Of a stretch of DNA of 64,000 bases, positions 17,783-26,119 are shown in pieces (the stretch's first letter is position 1; every line of letters starts with the position of its first letter). The translations under genes were made by a program, and so were the position numbers. The stretch spans positions 2,595,501 to 2,659,500 of the forward strand of contig NZ_CP073586.1 of assembly GCF_022267555.1 (NCBI RefSeq), in the 5' to 3' direction. The notes beneath the pieces are model-generated. The model was given only the letters and a program-made list of their open reading frames with translations, was not told the origin of the DNA and made no database searches. The stretch is from Proteiniphilum propionicum (GTDB lineage: Bacteria > Bacteroidota > Bacteroidia > Bacteroidales > Dysgonomonadaceae).

Positions 17783-18260
17783 AAAGCCCCAGATCTTCGT
17801 CTGCATGCATCATCTCAATGAGCCGTTTCTTTTGCTCCTCTTTCATTTTCTTTTTGTAGTCAATCACATCCTCATGTTTAACGCGACGATGTTTCCCTAC
17901 TTTTGTATATTCAATTTTTCCCTCCTCCAGTAATTTCACGAGATAGGGTCTTGAACATCCCAGAATTTCCGAAGCTTTTTGCGTTGTCACTTCAGTTGCA
18001 AGAGGTACTATTGAAATAGGCTTACCCTGACTCATTGCCTTTAGTATTTCGCCTAATAAATTCAATGCTTTAACAGGAAGAATAATTCTCTCCCCGGTCT
18101 CTTCAATTTCAATTTTCACCTGGTCCGATTTCAATTGTTCAATCGAGGAAATGAGAGAAGTGTAGGACTCCTGTGCTAATTTTCGCTCACGTTTGTTAGG
18201 CCTTTCTATATCATTTGTCGTTATCATAACTGTAGTTTTTAATGTTGGAACTGCAGACAT
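17772..18260 (-). CDS. Excisionase-type HTH antitoxin (partner of a PIN toxin)
   Basis: The protein (162 residues; the ATG at 18227 is an alternative start) has an N-terminal dimerisation-like region and a MerR/excisionase-type winged HTH. Its signature runs TTQKASEILGCSRPYLVKLL, then EEGKIEYTKVGKHRRVKHED. Proteins of this type are the antitoxins of PIN-domain VapC-like toxins in Bacteroidota and Cyanobacteria. Here the toxin start codon overlaps the antitoxin end by 11 bp, the usual arrangement, but the toxin is truncated. The antitoxin may persist as an autoregulator. Confidence 0.75.
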   Translation of the reverse strand: MSAVPTLKTTVMITTNDIERPNKRERKLAQESYTSLISSIEQLKSDQVKIEIEETGERIILPVKALNLLGEILKAMSQGKPISIVPLATEVTTQKASEILGCSRPYLVKLLEEGKIEYTKVGKHRRVKHEDVIDYKKKMKEEQKKRLIEMMHADEDLGLYDS

Positions 18261-18361
18261 AAACGAAATATTCGAATTATTTAACTAGCCTAATCCCCTA
18301 ATTTTTGAAATAAAACCATCAAAAGGGGTCAATATACCGGAATATCCTCATTAGGAAATTA

Positions 18362-19456
18362 TTACCTCAATTCCACTTTTTCTATAAACTCTTTTCCTGC
18401 AGAATAAGGGATATATTTCTTGTGTTGCAACCTTCCGATAATAATGGCAGGGTGGGTGTTAAATTTTTCAGCATACTTTCGTACATCCTCAGAGGTAAGC
18501 CTTCCTTGCGAGACAATTTCGTTTTCTTCCTGCTCCGACAACGTCCATTTAATCGCAAACTCGTCCGCTTCCTGCTCTTTCTCATTTATTTTATCGGAAT
18601 ATTCAATATTTTCCAGGAAGACATCTTTCTTTCCGTGTAAAAGGATATGTCCCGCTTCATGAAAAAAGGTAAACCAAAAGACATCGTTGCGTTTATATCT
18701 TCCCGTTAACTGGATAAAAGGGGTCTCATCCAGCCAGCGTGTCGCTCCGTTTATGGGAGCTTTGGGCAAACAGGGAGTATATACTACTTTAACTCCCGCC
18801 TCCAGACATAACGACTGGAGTTTTTCTTGAAAATTCGCAGGATGCTTTGCCATTAACGATTTAATGACAGGAAGTGTTTCTTTAAATCTTTTCTCCGAAT
18901 AAAGGTTTTCCACTGTTAGCTCCTGGGCTTGCAGTTCTCCTTTTCGTAACCACGCGGAAATCGCGTACGGTTCGCTCGTGTGCGCCAACGAAATTCTGAA
19001 AGCAACTTTCAGGTTCCGATAGAAATAAAACTTATGCCATGCCTCCGGATTACTCATACCGAAAAAGGACAATAAGGCTTCTGTTTTTTCATTTATATTT
19101 CCCGAGGACTTTATCCATCCTTTTTTTATCATTTCTGTTAATGGAAATTTTCTTGCCCAATCTATAGACTCGTCAATGATTTCCCGTTGACGTTCTCGCG
19201 CACGATATTCATCAAAGCTACGCTGCTTATTCATCCAAAAATGAGCAGGAATTTTGGTCACACTTTCAAATTGCACAGCCATATCAGGGGTAATTGAGCT
19301 TTCTCCTTTTAAAACAGCATTAATTGTTTTTTCCGGTTTGTCTGTACGCACAGCAAACTCTTTTGGCCCCATTTTCATCTCAGCAAGTTTCTCGGCAAGT
19401 GTCTCGCCCGGATGAAAAACCACTTGTGGAATATACCGGTTTTCTTTTTTTGCCAT
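18362..19456 (-). CDS. HigA-like antitoxin fused to an ImmA/IrrE metallopeptidase
   Basis: The N-terminal 90 residues carry a VapI/HigA-type HTH (FHPGETLAEKLAEMKMGPKE, FAVRTDKPEKTINAVLKGE). The C-terminal half has an ImmA/IrrE zinc peptidase domain with the HExxH motif FFHEAGHILLHG, followed by the downstream acid in EQEADEFAIKW. Fusions of this kind are antitoxins of HigBA-type systems in which the peptidase part may control repressor stability. The upstream partner gene higB carries a nonsense codon. The protein is full length (364 residues) and all visible catalytic residues are kept. It begins 11 bp after the higB stop. Confidence 0.85.
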   Translation of the reverse strand: MAKKENRYIPQVVFHPGETLAEKLAEMKMGPKEFAVRTDKPEKTINAVLKGESSITPDMAVQFESVTKIPAHFWMNKQRSFDEYRARERQREIIDESIDWARKFPLTEMIKKGWIKSSGNINEKTEALLSFFGMSNPEAWHKFYFYRNLKVAFRISLAHTSEPYAISAWLRKGELQAQELTVENLYSEKRFKETLPVIKSLMAKHPANFQEKLQSLCLEAGVKVVYTPCLPKAPINGATRWLDETPFIQLTGRYKRNDVFWFTFFHEAGHILLHGKKDVFLENIEYSDKINEKEQEADEFAIKWTLSEQEENEIVSQGRLTSEDVRKYAEKFNTHPAIIIGRLQHKKYIPYSAGKEFIEKVELR

Positions 19457-19467
19457 AACTTTATATT

Positions 19468-19806
19468 CTACTTGTTGTGATAATCTATTATTTCAACTAT
19501 TTCCACACCTTTTATTTCTATCCATAAATAGTTGCCGTCTGGAGTAACGGGGATTGGATTTTCATGTGGCTCAAATATCAATCGTTAAGGGTGATCCAAA
19601 TCACAAGCCCATTGGCCTTTTCTATCTCCTATAAGTTCATGATAGCGCCCTGGAAGTTGCCTTACGTCTTCTAATGTCTCTGCCACTTTGAGATCATTTA
19701 GCCGAATGTTTAAAAGTTTCGATCGTATAGCACCCAATTCTCTTTGGCATCTCCTGTAATCATTAGCCAGTCTTTCTAGTTTTTTGGTGCGGAATGTCAA
19801 ATCCAT
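19468..19806 (-). pseudogene. HigB-like toxin with a single premature stop
   Basis: The frame starts MDLTFRTKKLERLANDYRRC and reads AETLEDVRQLPGRYHELIGD, then WACDLDHP followed by TAA at 19585-19587. Without any shift the same frame continues RLIFEPHENPIPVTPDGNY, then LWIEIKGVEIVEIIDYHNK and its natural stop at 19468-19470, for a total of 112 residues. HigB/RelE-type RNases normally have DHPYRLIFEP at this site, so a TAC to TAA change explains the break. The truncated 73-residue product lacks the C-terminal catalytic strand. Confidence 0.75.
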
Positions 19807-19931
19807 CGCAAAGGTAATTATATTTTTAGCTAACAGGAAGTGTTATTTAAAATATTTATAATGTTTAACATGAAATACTGAAGATCAAGATTTGGACTTG
19901 CAAAGGAACCGTTTTTGATTTGATCAAATGG

Positions 19932-19978
19932 TGTAATCATTAACTTCGTAGTAATTGGCAACATGTCATGTATATCGG
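19932..19978 (+). mobile_element. Remnant of an IS21-type terminal repeat
   Basis: The sequence TGTAATCATTAACTTCG followed by AATTGGCAACATGTCATGTA resembles the left end of the IS21 at 45792 (TGTAATCAGTAACTTCG, then AATTGGCAATATGCAATGTA), with the DNA between the two TGTACA repeats missing. No transposase is nearby. It is probably what is left of an excised or deleted copy. The rest of the 19807-19997 spacer holds nothing I can name. Confidence 0.4.
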
Positions 19979-19997
19979 AAAAAATGCAAGGCGCATA

Positions 19998-20264
19998 CTA
20001 TCCAGCATATCCTGACGGCGCATGATTCTGTTTATTTATATAATCGCAATTGATGCCCGCGAAGAACCACAGCCCCTGAGAAGAGAAATGAAACAGCAGG
20101 AACAGCAGTGCTGCCACCCACCAGATGATTTCCTCACCCCGGATGGTGATATAGTTGTGCGAACTCCGTTCGTTCGGTTTATCGATAATATTTAATTTAT
20201 CGGCAATCCTGAAGTATAACAGCTCAGCTATAAAAAGAACAGCAAATATGATTAGATAAAACAT
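19998..20264 (-). pseudogene. N-terminal fragment of a WecA/WbpL-like glycosyl-1-phosphate transferase
   Basis: This 88-residue frame starts with a membrane segment (MFYLIIFAVLFIAELLYFRI) and contains DKPNERSSH, the diagnostic cytoplasmic loop of MraY/WecA enzymes that load a sugar phosphate onto undecaprenyl phosphate. The expected RGGG motif is changed (RGEE). After FFAGIN the homology stops and some 230 residues are absent. Matching C-terminal ends (YPTLGWWIFAIL) lie in the scars at about 17640 and 22160. A complete ancestral wbpL gene has evidently been broken up in this region. Confidence 0.7.
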
Positions 20265-20282
20265 CCCAATAACATTTATTAA

Positions 20283-21002
20283 TTATGCAATCACATTACT
20301 AAAATTCCATGCCTGAACATGTCTGATACCTTTATTAGAAGGAAAAGCAATATCATCAAGCGAAACCACGAACTTTTCATAATTATCCTCTATAGATTCC
20401 AATGGCGAGTACTCTCTTTGGATGGTCTGTTCATCAGCTAATATGTAAGAGCTTTGTATATATATTACTCTATCCTCTTTTTTTGCAACAAAGTCAATCC
20501 CTTTGTCTCTTAAAGTACCAACATAAACCTCATAACCATACCTGCGAAGCTCAATATAAATCAGATTTTCCAACTTATATCCAACACCATAACCAAATCC
20601 GGGATAAAGATAATTCTTGAAAGACAGATCATTAATGTAGTACTTACTATTTCCCGATAAAGTATCCTTGCCACGTATATCATATCGCTCAGCTCTGTGA
20701 ATAATAAACGAATCCTCGATATAACCGATGTAGTTAGAAACAGTATCATAAGTTGTATTACGCCCTATCGACTTAAAATAGTTAACAATATTTGTAATTG
20801 AAATCAGATTAGAAGCATTGTTTACCAAGTAAGAAAACATATCATCCAGAAGCTTAGCCTCTCTTATATTATGTCTCTGGATAATATCACATAATAGTAC
20901 TGTATCTTTAATTGCGGATTATAAATCACGCGGATAACCTGAAGCCAGGTATTCTTCATCCCAAAAATTGTATTTTCTTAAAGCCTCAAAATTTTCTTTC
21001 AT
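20283..21002 (-). pseudogene. DUF4143-type ATPase with its P-loop region deleted
   Basis: The 3' part (20283-20840) encodes the C-terminal half of an ATP-binding protein of the DUF4143 family (YIGYIEDSFIIHRAERYDIR, YYINDLSFKNYLYPGFGYGV, GIDFVAKKEDRVIYIQ). At 20930-21002 the normal start of such a protein remains (MKENFEALRKYNFWDEEYLA), but the frame reaches TAA and the Walker A/B segment between the two parts is missing. It is therefore a deletion derivative without ATPase activity. These ATPases are common accessory genes in Bacteroidales. Confidence 0.7.
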
Positions 21003-21095
21003 ACTCGAATAATTTGATGTAAATGTAGCTATTTTCTTTTATACTCGAAAATAACCATAGACTTTGTCTTATGCTTACAAAAAGCTGCACGTGTC

Positions 21096-21127
21096 TTGCA
21101 AGTTTTAATTAAATTATCATACATTTG
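21096..21127 (+). promoter_or_regulatory. Putative Bacteroidota promoter of the lipoprotein gene
   Basis: TTG at 21096-21098 is followed after 21 bp by TACATTTG at 21120-21127, fitting the Bacteroidota -33/-7 consensus (TTG, then TAnnTTTG). The ATG of the lipoprotein gene is about 100 bp downstream. Confidence 0.4.
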
Positions 21128-21228
21128 CAAACTATATGTGGTTAGTTAATAAAACGTTCCCATGATTAAAACGAGAAAAGAGACTAGAACATAAAACGGC
21201 AACAAAACGTAAACAAAAAACGAACATC

Positions 21229-21672
21229 ATGAAAAAGAAGTGCGTTTGGTTTTTAATGGTATTACTCTTTGCGGTGGGAGAGCTCACCTTAATTGGATGC
21301 AGCAAAGACAATGAAGAGGAAGATAATCTAGGAGCTTCCCGGCCAATCCCCAACATGTTGAGCGATCTATCACTTCCCGGAGCCTTTATAAATTGGACCT
21401 TGTGGGAGAGTCACTCGTTATTTGGTTATACCATGAAAATTGAGTTCGACTATAAGGAGTGCACTTACACTCTTCAGAGAAGTGGAACAGTCGAAACCAT
21501 CGCTAAATATACATACAGCTTCAAATATCCCACCATTACCCTTACATCCATTAATGAGGATAAAGAGGTAATCACCGGAACAATTGTCAGCTATGCATTT
21601 AAAGCCGACGATATCACGTTTAAGAACTCTAAAAATGAAACAGTCTGGATGCAGATGACACGAAAGAAATAA
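21229..21672 (+). CDS. Small exported lipoprotein, lipocalin-like in pattern
   Basis: The protein (147 residues) has a lysine start, a hydrophobic core and a lipobox (LTLIGC, Cys24) followed by an acidic linker. The rest alternates short beta strands (KECTYTLQRSGTVETIAKY, TITLTSINEDKEVITGTI, VWMQMTRK), like the small lipocalin-type lipoproteins of Bacteroidales. I cannot assign a specific function. It has its own likely promoter and no partner gene, and it is the only intact plus-strand gene in this decayed stretch. Confidence 0.65.
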   Translation: MKKKCVWFLMVLLFAVGELTLIGCSKDNEEEDNLGASRPIPNMLSDLSLPGAFINWTLWESHSLFGYTMKIEFDYKECTYTLQRSGTVETIAKYTYSFKYPTITLTSINEDKEVITGTIVSYAFKADDITFKNSKNETVWMQMTRKK

Positions 21673-21701
21673 TCCTCAAGTGGGTCACTGTTCTGTAATC
21701 A

Positions 21702-21765
21702 TAGCGTCCTACTTCAACTCTATAAAGAAGTTTCCGATTCTCGCATGGTGTGAATGAACATTCCT
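21702..21765 (+). repeat. Scrap of the AbiEii 3' end
   Basis: About 57 bp here (CTATAAAGAAG, then TTCCGATTCTCGC and TGTGAATGAA) match the end of the AbiEii remnant at 2418-2472 with about 85% identity and one frame-breaking base. It shows that both sites share an ancestral cassette. Confidence 0.55.
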
Positions 21766-22123
21766 ATAACCGGATGATATCTTCCGGTTGCAGGGGCACA
21801 TACGGCCCGTCCTTCACCTCGAAGATCACGGTCCCGCTATCCAGTACCTCCAGCGTATGCCATTGACCGGCAGGAATATGCACTCCATACACACCTTCAA
21901 GCGGATTAACCAAAAACTCGGTGGTAAGCACTCTATCATCATTATAAAAAAGAACCTTTATAACAGTCGACAATCCATCATTGATTTCATTCTTCGTCGC
22001 TACAAAGACTCTGTTTCCAGTGAAATCTATGGTTCCAGAATATCCTCCGGCTGCAGGGGGAATATAGGGACTGGCTTTCGCCTTGGCCGTCACCTTGTCC
22101 AGTAAATGTTCATCTATAAGCAT
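21764..22123 (-). pseudogene. wbuC: wbuC (cupin-fold protein) with internal deletion, copy 2
   Basis: Translation from the ATG at 22121-22123 gives MLIDEHLLDKVTAKAKASPY, then a foreign join (IPPAAGGYSGTIDF). A good C-terminal WbuC half follows: STVIKVLFYNDDRVL, GVYGVHIPAGQWHTLEVLDS, GTVIFEVKDGPY and a final LQPEDIIRL. WbuC-family cupin metalloproteins are found at the end of O-antigen loci and their role is not settled. The residues between the N-terminal helix and the GNRVFVATK strand are missing, so the product is doubtful. The 3' part (21804-22025) is repeated at 26613-26834. Confidence 0.65.
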
Positions 22124-22155
22124 TTCTATTATTTCATCAGTTTGAATTTTAGGCA

Positions 22156-22244
22156 TTAGACAGCACCCAACATAGTGGTCAGTATCGCGAAAATCCACCA
22201 GCCGAGGGTAGGGTAGAAGCCGAAGATCAGTGCAAAGAATACAA
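22156..22244 (-). pseudogene. 3' end of a wbpL-like gene next to the CRISPR array
   Basis: Directly beyond the last CRISPR repeat the minus strand encodes FFALIFGFYPTLGWWIFAIL and stops at 22156-22158. It is the same C-terminal membrane segment as in the scar at 17640-17740. The array therefore joins a broken capsule-gene end without any spacer DNA. Confidence 0.6.
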
Positions 22245-22412
22245 GTTGTAGTTCCCTTTCATTTTGGGATCATTCACACCTCGCCGAAACACATGGCTGA
22301 GGCTATAGGGGTTGTAGTTCCCTTTCATTTTGGGATCATTCACACCGCCTTGAGTGATGGTGACGTTACTAAGATTGTTGTAGTTCCCTTTCATTTTGGG
22401 ATCATTCACACC
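22245..22412 (-). CRISPR. Type VI-A CRISPR array, 3 repeats and 2 spacers
   Basis: Three identical 36-bp repeats (22245-22280, 22311-22346, 22377-22412) are separated by two 30-bp spacers (22281-22310 and 22347-22376). On the minus strand, the strand of cas13a, the repeat begins GGTGTGAATGATCCC and ends AAGGGAACTACAAC. It has the CCC-AAAAT-GAA-GGG stem-loop seen in Cas13a repeats, so the handle would precede each spacer, as in type VI-A. The first repeat starts 5 nt after the cas13a stop codon, leaving no room for a leader. The far end joins a wbpL scrap. No cas1 or cas2 is in the window. The two spacers do not match each other or any stretch of the window that I noticed. Confidence 0.93.
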
Positions 22413-22417
22413 ACGCT

Positions 22418-25400
22418 TCATTTCATCTCCAACAAAGCTCTGCACATATCACAATAAAGAGGATCAACATGATTGGTCGTCTGCACATACATCTTGTCAT
22501 CCTTCCCCCGCTTCTTATAACCACCCCCAAGGTGTTTTATTTTTCTTGGGCTAATACTATCCACAAAAAGCTTATGGTTGTGATTTAATTTCATTTTTAC
22601 ATGCATACCATGCCGTTCAAACATATCGATAAAAGATTTAGATACCGCATTCTTGAGTTTTCTATCGTACTTAAGCAAGTTACGCAGCTCGTTTATCAAT
22701 TCAATAAGCGAATACCTTGTACCCGACAGCTTAACCGCATCATTCCCTCCTAAATCGTCTTCAACCCGAGTAAGATAGTTAAAATGAGCTACAAAATTCC
22801 TAACATTTCGATAATCATCATACAAGAATAATCGTTTAAGTTTATCTTCAACACCATCTCCGGAAAGGTTCTTACAGTAGTGTGTTCCGTTGGAGTTTTC
22901 TTTGAGTAAATTTGAACTATTGCCGATTCCTGTTGCATTGTGATCGATATTTTGGGTACTATTCTTAGCTTTGCCCGATCCTTTTATGGAATTTTTAAAT
23001 TTTGGCAAACCCATATTAAAATCCAGATTGTACAACTGTTCATACTCGGAATCCGATTTACATATATATTGAAAATCCCTCTCAAACAGTGCTGTAAATC
23101 CCACCATACGGCCCAGAATCTCGATAACCAAATTGTGCAATTTGTTTAAATGAACCAGATGTAACTTGTTATCGAGCCAATTATACTTGTCAATAACGTT
23201 GCACAGAGAATAATACTCTTCAGCTTTTGCACCCATGAATTTTTTTTCAAAACAGGTTCTAGAATTGCTCTTAACCTTTCTGCTTTTTTTATCTTTCTCC
23301 TTCGCTTCGCACCACTCTGCGTGAAGCAACTCGCGCTGTTTTACCTTCCCCTCAATTTTCTCCTTCATCTCCTCCCATTCACGATAATCGTCACTCGATA
23401 CCAGGAACCGATCGTCTTGCAGCATCAATTTATGAAAGAGATCACGCGTGCCATATTTCCGAAAAGTTTCCATCGATGCATGAATCACATTTTCGTCATC
23501 ATCCACATTTACTCCTTCAGCAAAAAAATGAGAAAGCTTATCGGCATTCACTGTTTTTTGGCTCACAGCATCAGCTGATAAAAGACAAAGCTCAATGATT
23601 TCAATTAAGTGTGCCAGTTCATCTGTTCTAACCACCTTGTGATATTTGATCATCTCGTTCCTGATATTACTCAGATAAACGCTATTTAACATTTTACAGA
23701 AAACATAAAATGCCACATGTGATCCTTTGCCCGGATCGATTACAGTGCTGACAAGTCTTACGTAATTGCCGATCTCTTCACACAAACTGTTGCGTTCTTT
23801 TGCCCGCTCTTTTTCAGTACTACCGGTCAAACAATTTTCGGGAGAATGAACAAATTCAAAAGCCCCATCCTTCAAGAAACTATCAAAACCCTTGACAAAC
23901 ATTTGTAGGATAAACTTCTCAAAGTTAATTCTTTTTGCACCGTTCCCTTCCAACTCTTTCTTATTCTTTTCCATCCGTAGACTACTCTGCAGATATGCCA
24001 TGTAATCATTTGCCGTTTCATTTTCGCGCATCTGTCGAACCTCACCAAATGCTTGTCTGTCGTCTTTCCCAACCTTCTCCATATGAGACCTATTGACTTC
24101 AAGCACCTGCTCGACTGTTTTTCTGAACAAGTCATTTTTATCATTGGTAAAACGGGGCAGAAAGAGATTATTGTAGATCAACTTCATAAAGAAATAACGC
24201 GCATTCCAAGCCTCCACATCATCTATATACCTATCTTTATCCTGAAAGGCAGTTAGCCCCATATCATAAAAAAGACTATTCTGGGTAGCATTCTGATAAT
24301 TAACGCCTGTGCGCATTATGTTTTTAAAGCCTGGGGCAAAAGGAACGACAGACCTGTAAAGGGAGAATTTATACTTCTGAAAGAAAGACACCAGCTTCTC
24401 CTTCGGATAATACTCCAGCACCTTACCCGTCATCAATTGAAGCGAAAAAGCTTTGGGAGTATTATATATCTCGTTTTGCAGAGCAGTTGTAAATTTGGTG
24501 TCAGTATATGAGCACATGGAATTTTCCCTATATTTAAAATCAGTGATATTATATATATTTTCGATCGCACTTTTATGATAATGCGCAACCCGGTTCCTAA
24601 TTTCCGAAACAGAATATCGTGCGGCATACAGATGCTTTTCCCATTCAGAGTCATCATCCATATCCTCACGACCAAAACCAAAGAAAAGTGCAAACAAATC
24701 GGAATTGCTTTTCCCTTTTTTTAAACTGACTTCAAAGCATCTAAAGCCAAGTAAATCACTTCTCTGGGTAGCATCCACTATATTACGCAAGCAGTTTGCA
24801 GCAAAAGCGCATCCTCCCAGCATGTTCAATACAAAACCTTCTGAAGTTTTTAATTCGTTCAGTATGCTGCTTGAAACATTCCTCTCATTCGGAATCAGTT
24901 TATCATCAAAACCATGCAGATTAAATTTACCCTCCCGAAGTGCAAGGCCACGCACAGCGTTTATGATCTGATGATGTAAACAACATTTTATGGTATCTGT
25001 CTGAAGATAATATTTAATTTCAGCAGTGCTGTTTCTACGCTTCGAACTCTTCACAGGAAAATAATGCTCCATATACTTCACCACCTCTGTGTTGTAAACA
25101 TACAGTTGATTGTCCGCCCGGTTTATATCATACCCTTCCGCTCTTTTACCAAAAAGCTTTTTCTGATGACTCTGCAGACAAGATTTCAATAGCCTGTGAT
25201 ACTCATTCCCGCTCTTTTCCGTTTGCGGTACTTCCCTCAAAGAGGCCATCAAAGTATCCGTACCAAACTTTTTATGCAACCTTGCCAGATCGATTTCAGC
25301 ATTCGTAAAATAATCATCCCTCCACTTCATCAATGTCTCCCGACGTCTGCTTATAGGCCCTCCATTTGTCGGGATACAATTATTGATGATCGATTTCTTA

Positions 25401-25972
25401 AGGAATTTACTTTTGGTCTCAACAAACCAGTTTCTCCAATCTACAAAAGGCTGCATCTCAATTACGCTATGCTTTTCAATGGCATTCAGTATGAGTGTTG
25501 ACAAAAGGAAAGAGACAGAAGCACCATTTTTATTGGTGTAGGTTACCTCTTTTCGGAATTTATGATTCAGAAATATCTCAATCATCTCCCTGGTTAAATA
25601 TTCCGGGAACTTTATTGCTTTACGGTTCTCATTATATTTAACTGACAGTACATCATCAATAAACTGCAACAAGGAATGATATTCTTTTAATTTTTCAGAG
25701 ATGTATTTATCTTCAGCATCACCTTTTAGCCCATTCTTTTTAGCCTCATGTTTCAATTCTTTTTTAAAAAACTCCTTCCTTAAAAAAGTCTTGTTTAGGA
25801 TACTCAGATGAAAACTCTCCAGTTTCTGCTCAGGAATAATATCCTCCGTTCTATCCCTTTTACCAGCATCCTCCGAATAAATTAATTGACCCTTTACAGG
25901 AGAACGATGCATCAGCACTATTCTACCTTTGGTTTCTTCATTTCCCAGAACTTTTACTTTAGAGACTCTCAT
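22418..25972 (-). CDS. cas13a: CRISPR-associated RNA-guided RNase Cas13a (type VI-A)
   Basis: The protein has 1184 residues. The start is set at the ATG 25970-25972 (MRVSKVKV) because Cas13a proteins begin this way; an upstream in-frame ATG would add nine unlikely residues. Both HEPN nuclease motifs are intact: RNRVAH (R459/H464) in the middle of the chain and RNFVAH (R1058/H1063) near the C-terminus. This spacing is that of Cas13a, not Cas13b, whose HEPN motifs lie at the two ends. Further Cas13a-like stretches are LEVVKYLEHYFP-like EVVKYMEHYFPVKSSKRRN, FAPGFKNIMRTGVNYQNA, and LLGRM-like ILGRMVGFTALFERDFQYI. The C-terminus CDMCRALLEMK resembles my memory of the P. propionicigenes protein. 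It would process its own pre-crRNA, bind target RNA and then cleave RNA nonspecifically. The array follows in the same direction. Confidence 0.95.
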   Translation of the reverse strand: MRVSKVKVLGNEETKGRIVLMHRSPVKGQLIYSEDAGKRDRTEDIIPEQKLESFHLSILNKTFLRKEFFKKELKHEAKKNGLKGDAEDKYISEKLKEYHSLLQFIDDVLSVKYNENRKAIKFPEYLTREMIEIFLNHKFRKEVTYTNKNGASVSFLLSTLILNAIEKHSVIEMQPFVDWRNWFVETKSKFLKKSIINNCIPTNGGPISRRRETLMKWRDDYFTNAEIDLARLHKKFGTDTLMASLREVPQTEKSGNEYHRLLKSCLQSHQKKLFGKRAEGYDINRADNQLYVYNTEVVKYMEHYFPVKSSKRRNSTAEIKYYLQTDTIKCCLHHQIINAVRGLALREGKFNLHGFDDKLIPNERNVSSSILNELKTSEGFVLNMLGGCAFAANCLRNIVDATQRSDLLGFRCFEVSLKKGKSNSDLFALFFGFGREDMDDDSEWEKHLYAARYSVSEIRNRVAHYHKSAIENIYNITDFKYRENSMCSYTDTKFTTALQNEIYNTPKAFSLQLMTGKVLEYYPKEKLVSFFQKYKFSLYRSVVPFAPGFKNIMRTGVNYQNATQNSLFYDMGLTAFQDKDRYIDDVEAWNARYFFMKLIYNNLFLPRFTNDKNDLFRKTVEQVLEVNRSHMEKVGKDDRQAFGEVRQMRENETANDYMAYLQSSLRMEKNKKELEGNGAKRINFEKFILQMFVKGFDSFLKDGAFEFVHSPENCLTGSTEKERAKERNSLCEEIGNYVRLVSTVIDPGKGSHVAFYVFCKMLNSVYLSNIRNEMIKYHKVVRTDELAHLIEIIELCLLSADAVSQKTVNADKLSHFFAEGVNVDDDENVIHASMETFRKYGTRDLFHKLMLQDDRFLVSSDDYREWEEMKEKIEGKVKQRELLHAEWCEAKEKDKKSRKVKSNSRTCFEKKFMGAKAEEYYSLCNVIDKYNWLDNKLHLVHLNKLHNLVIEILGRMVGFTALFERDFQYICKSDSEYEQLYNLDFNMGLPKFKNSIKGSGKAKNSTQNIDHNATGIGNSSNLLKENSNGTHYCKNLSGDGVEDKLKRLFLYDDYRNVRNFVAHFNYLTRVEDDLGGNDAVKLSGTRYSLIELINELRNLLKYDRKLKNAVSKSFIDMFERHGMHVKMKLNHNHKLFVDSISPRKIKHLGGGYKKRGKDDKMYVQTTNHVDPLYCDMCRALLEMK

Positions 25973-26119
25973 AATTATGGTATTCTTATTTATTACCAAT
26001 CAGGCATACAATTTCACTTGTAGCTTGAGTGGATAAATGTTTATATTTCTCACTTTCATCGGGTTCAACAGTAGAGAGACAAAATAAGGCAAATGCGTCA
26101 TTACCTGTTCATATGTGAA
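25973..26119. promoter_or_regulatory. Short upstream region of cas13a
   Basis: These 147 bp separate cas13a from the ASCH scar and must hold its promoter. I do not see a convincing TAnnTTTG box on the minus strand, and no second CRISPR repeat or leader-like sequence is present. Confidence 0.3.

Noticed and set aside
22227-22445. Minus-strand frame with repeated GVNDPKMKGNYN-type peptide units
   Set aside because: The peptide repeat is simply the translation of the three CRISPR repeats and spacers (66-bp period); it is not a repeat protein.
22418-25972. Cas13b (type VI-B) as an alternative identity for the large HEPN protein
   Set aside because: The first HEPN motif is in the middle of the chain (R459) and not near the N-terminus, the start MRVSKVKV and the C-terminus fit Cas13a, and the repeat in the cas13a direction has the type VI-A stem. 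No csx27/csx28 gene is nearby.
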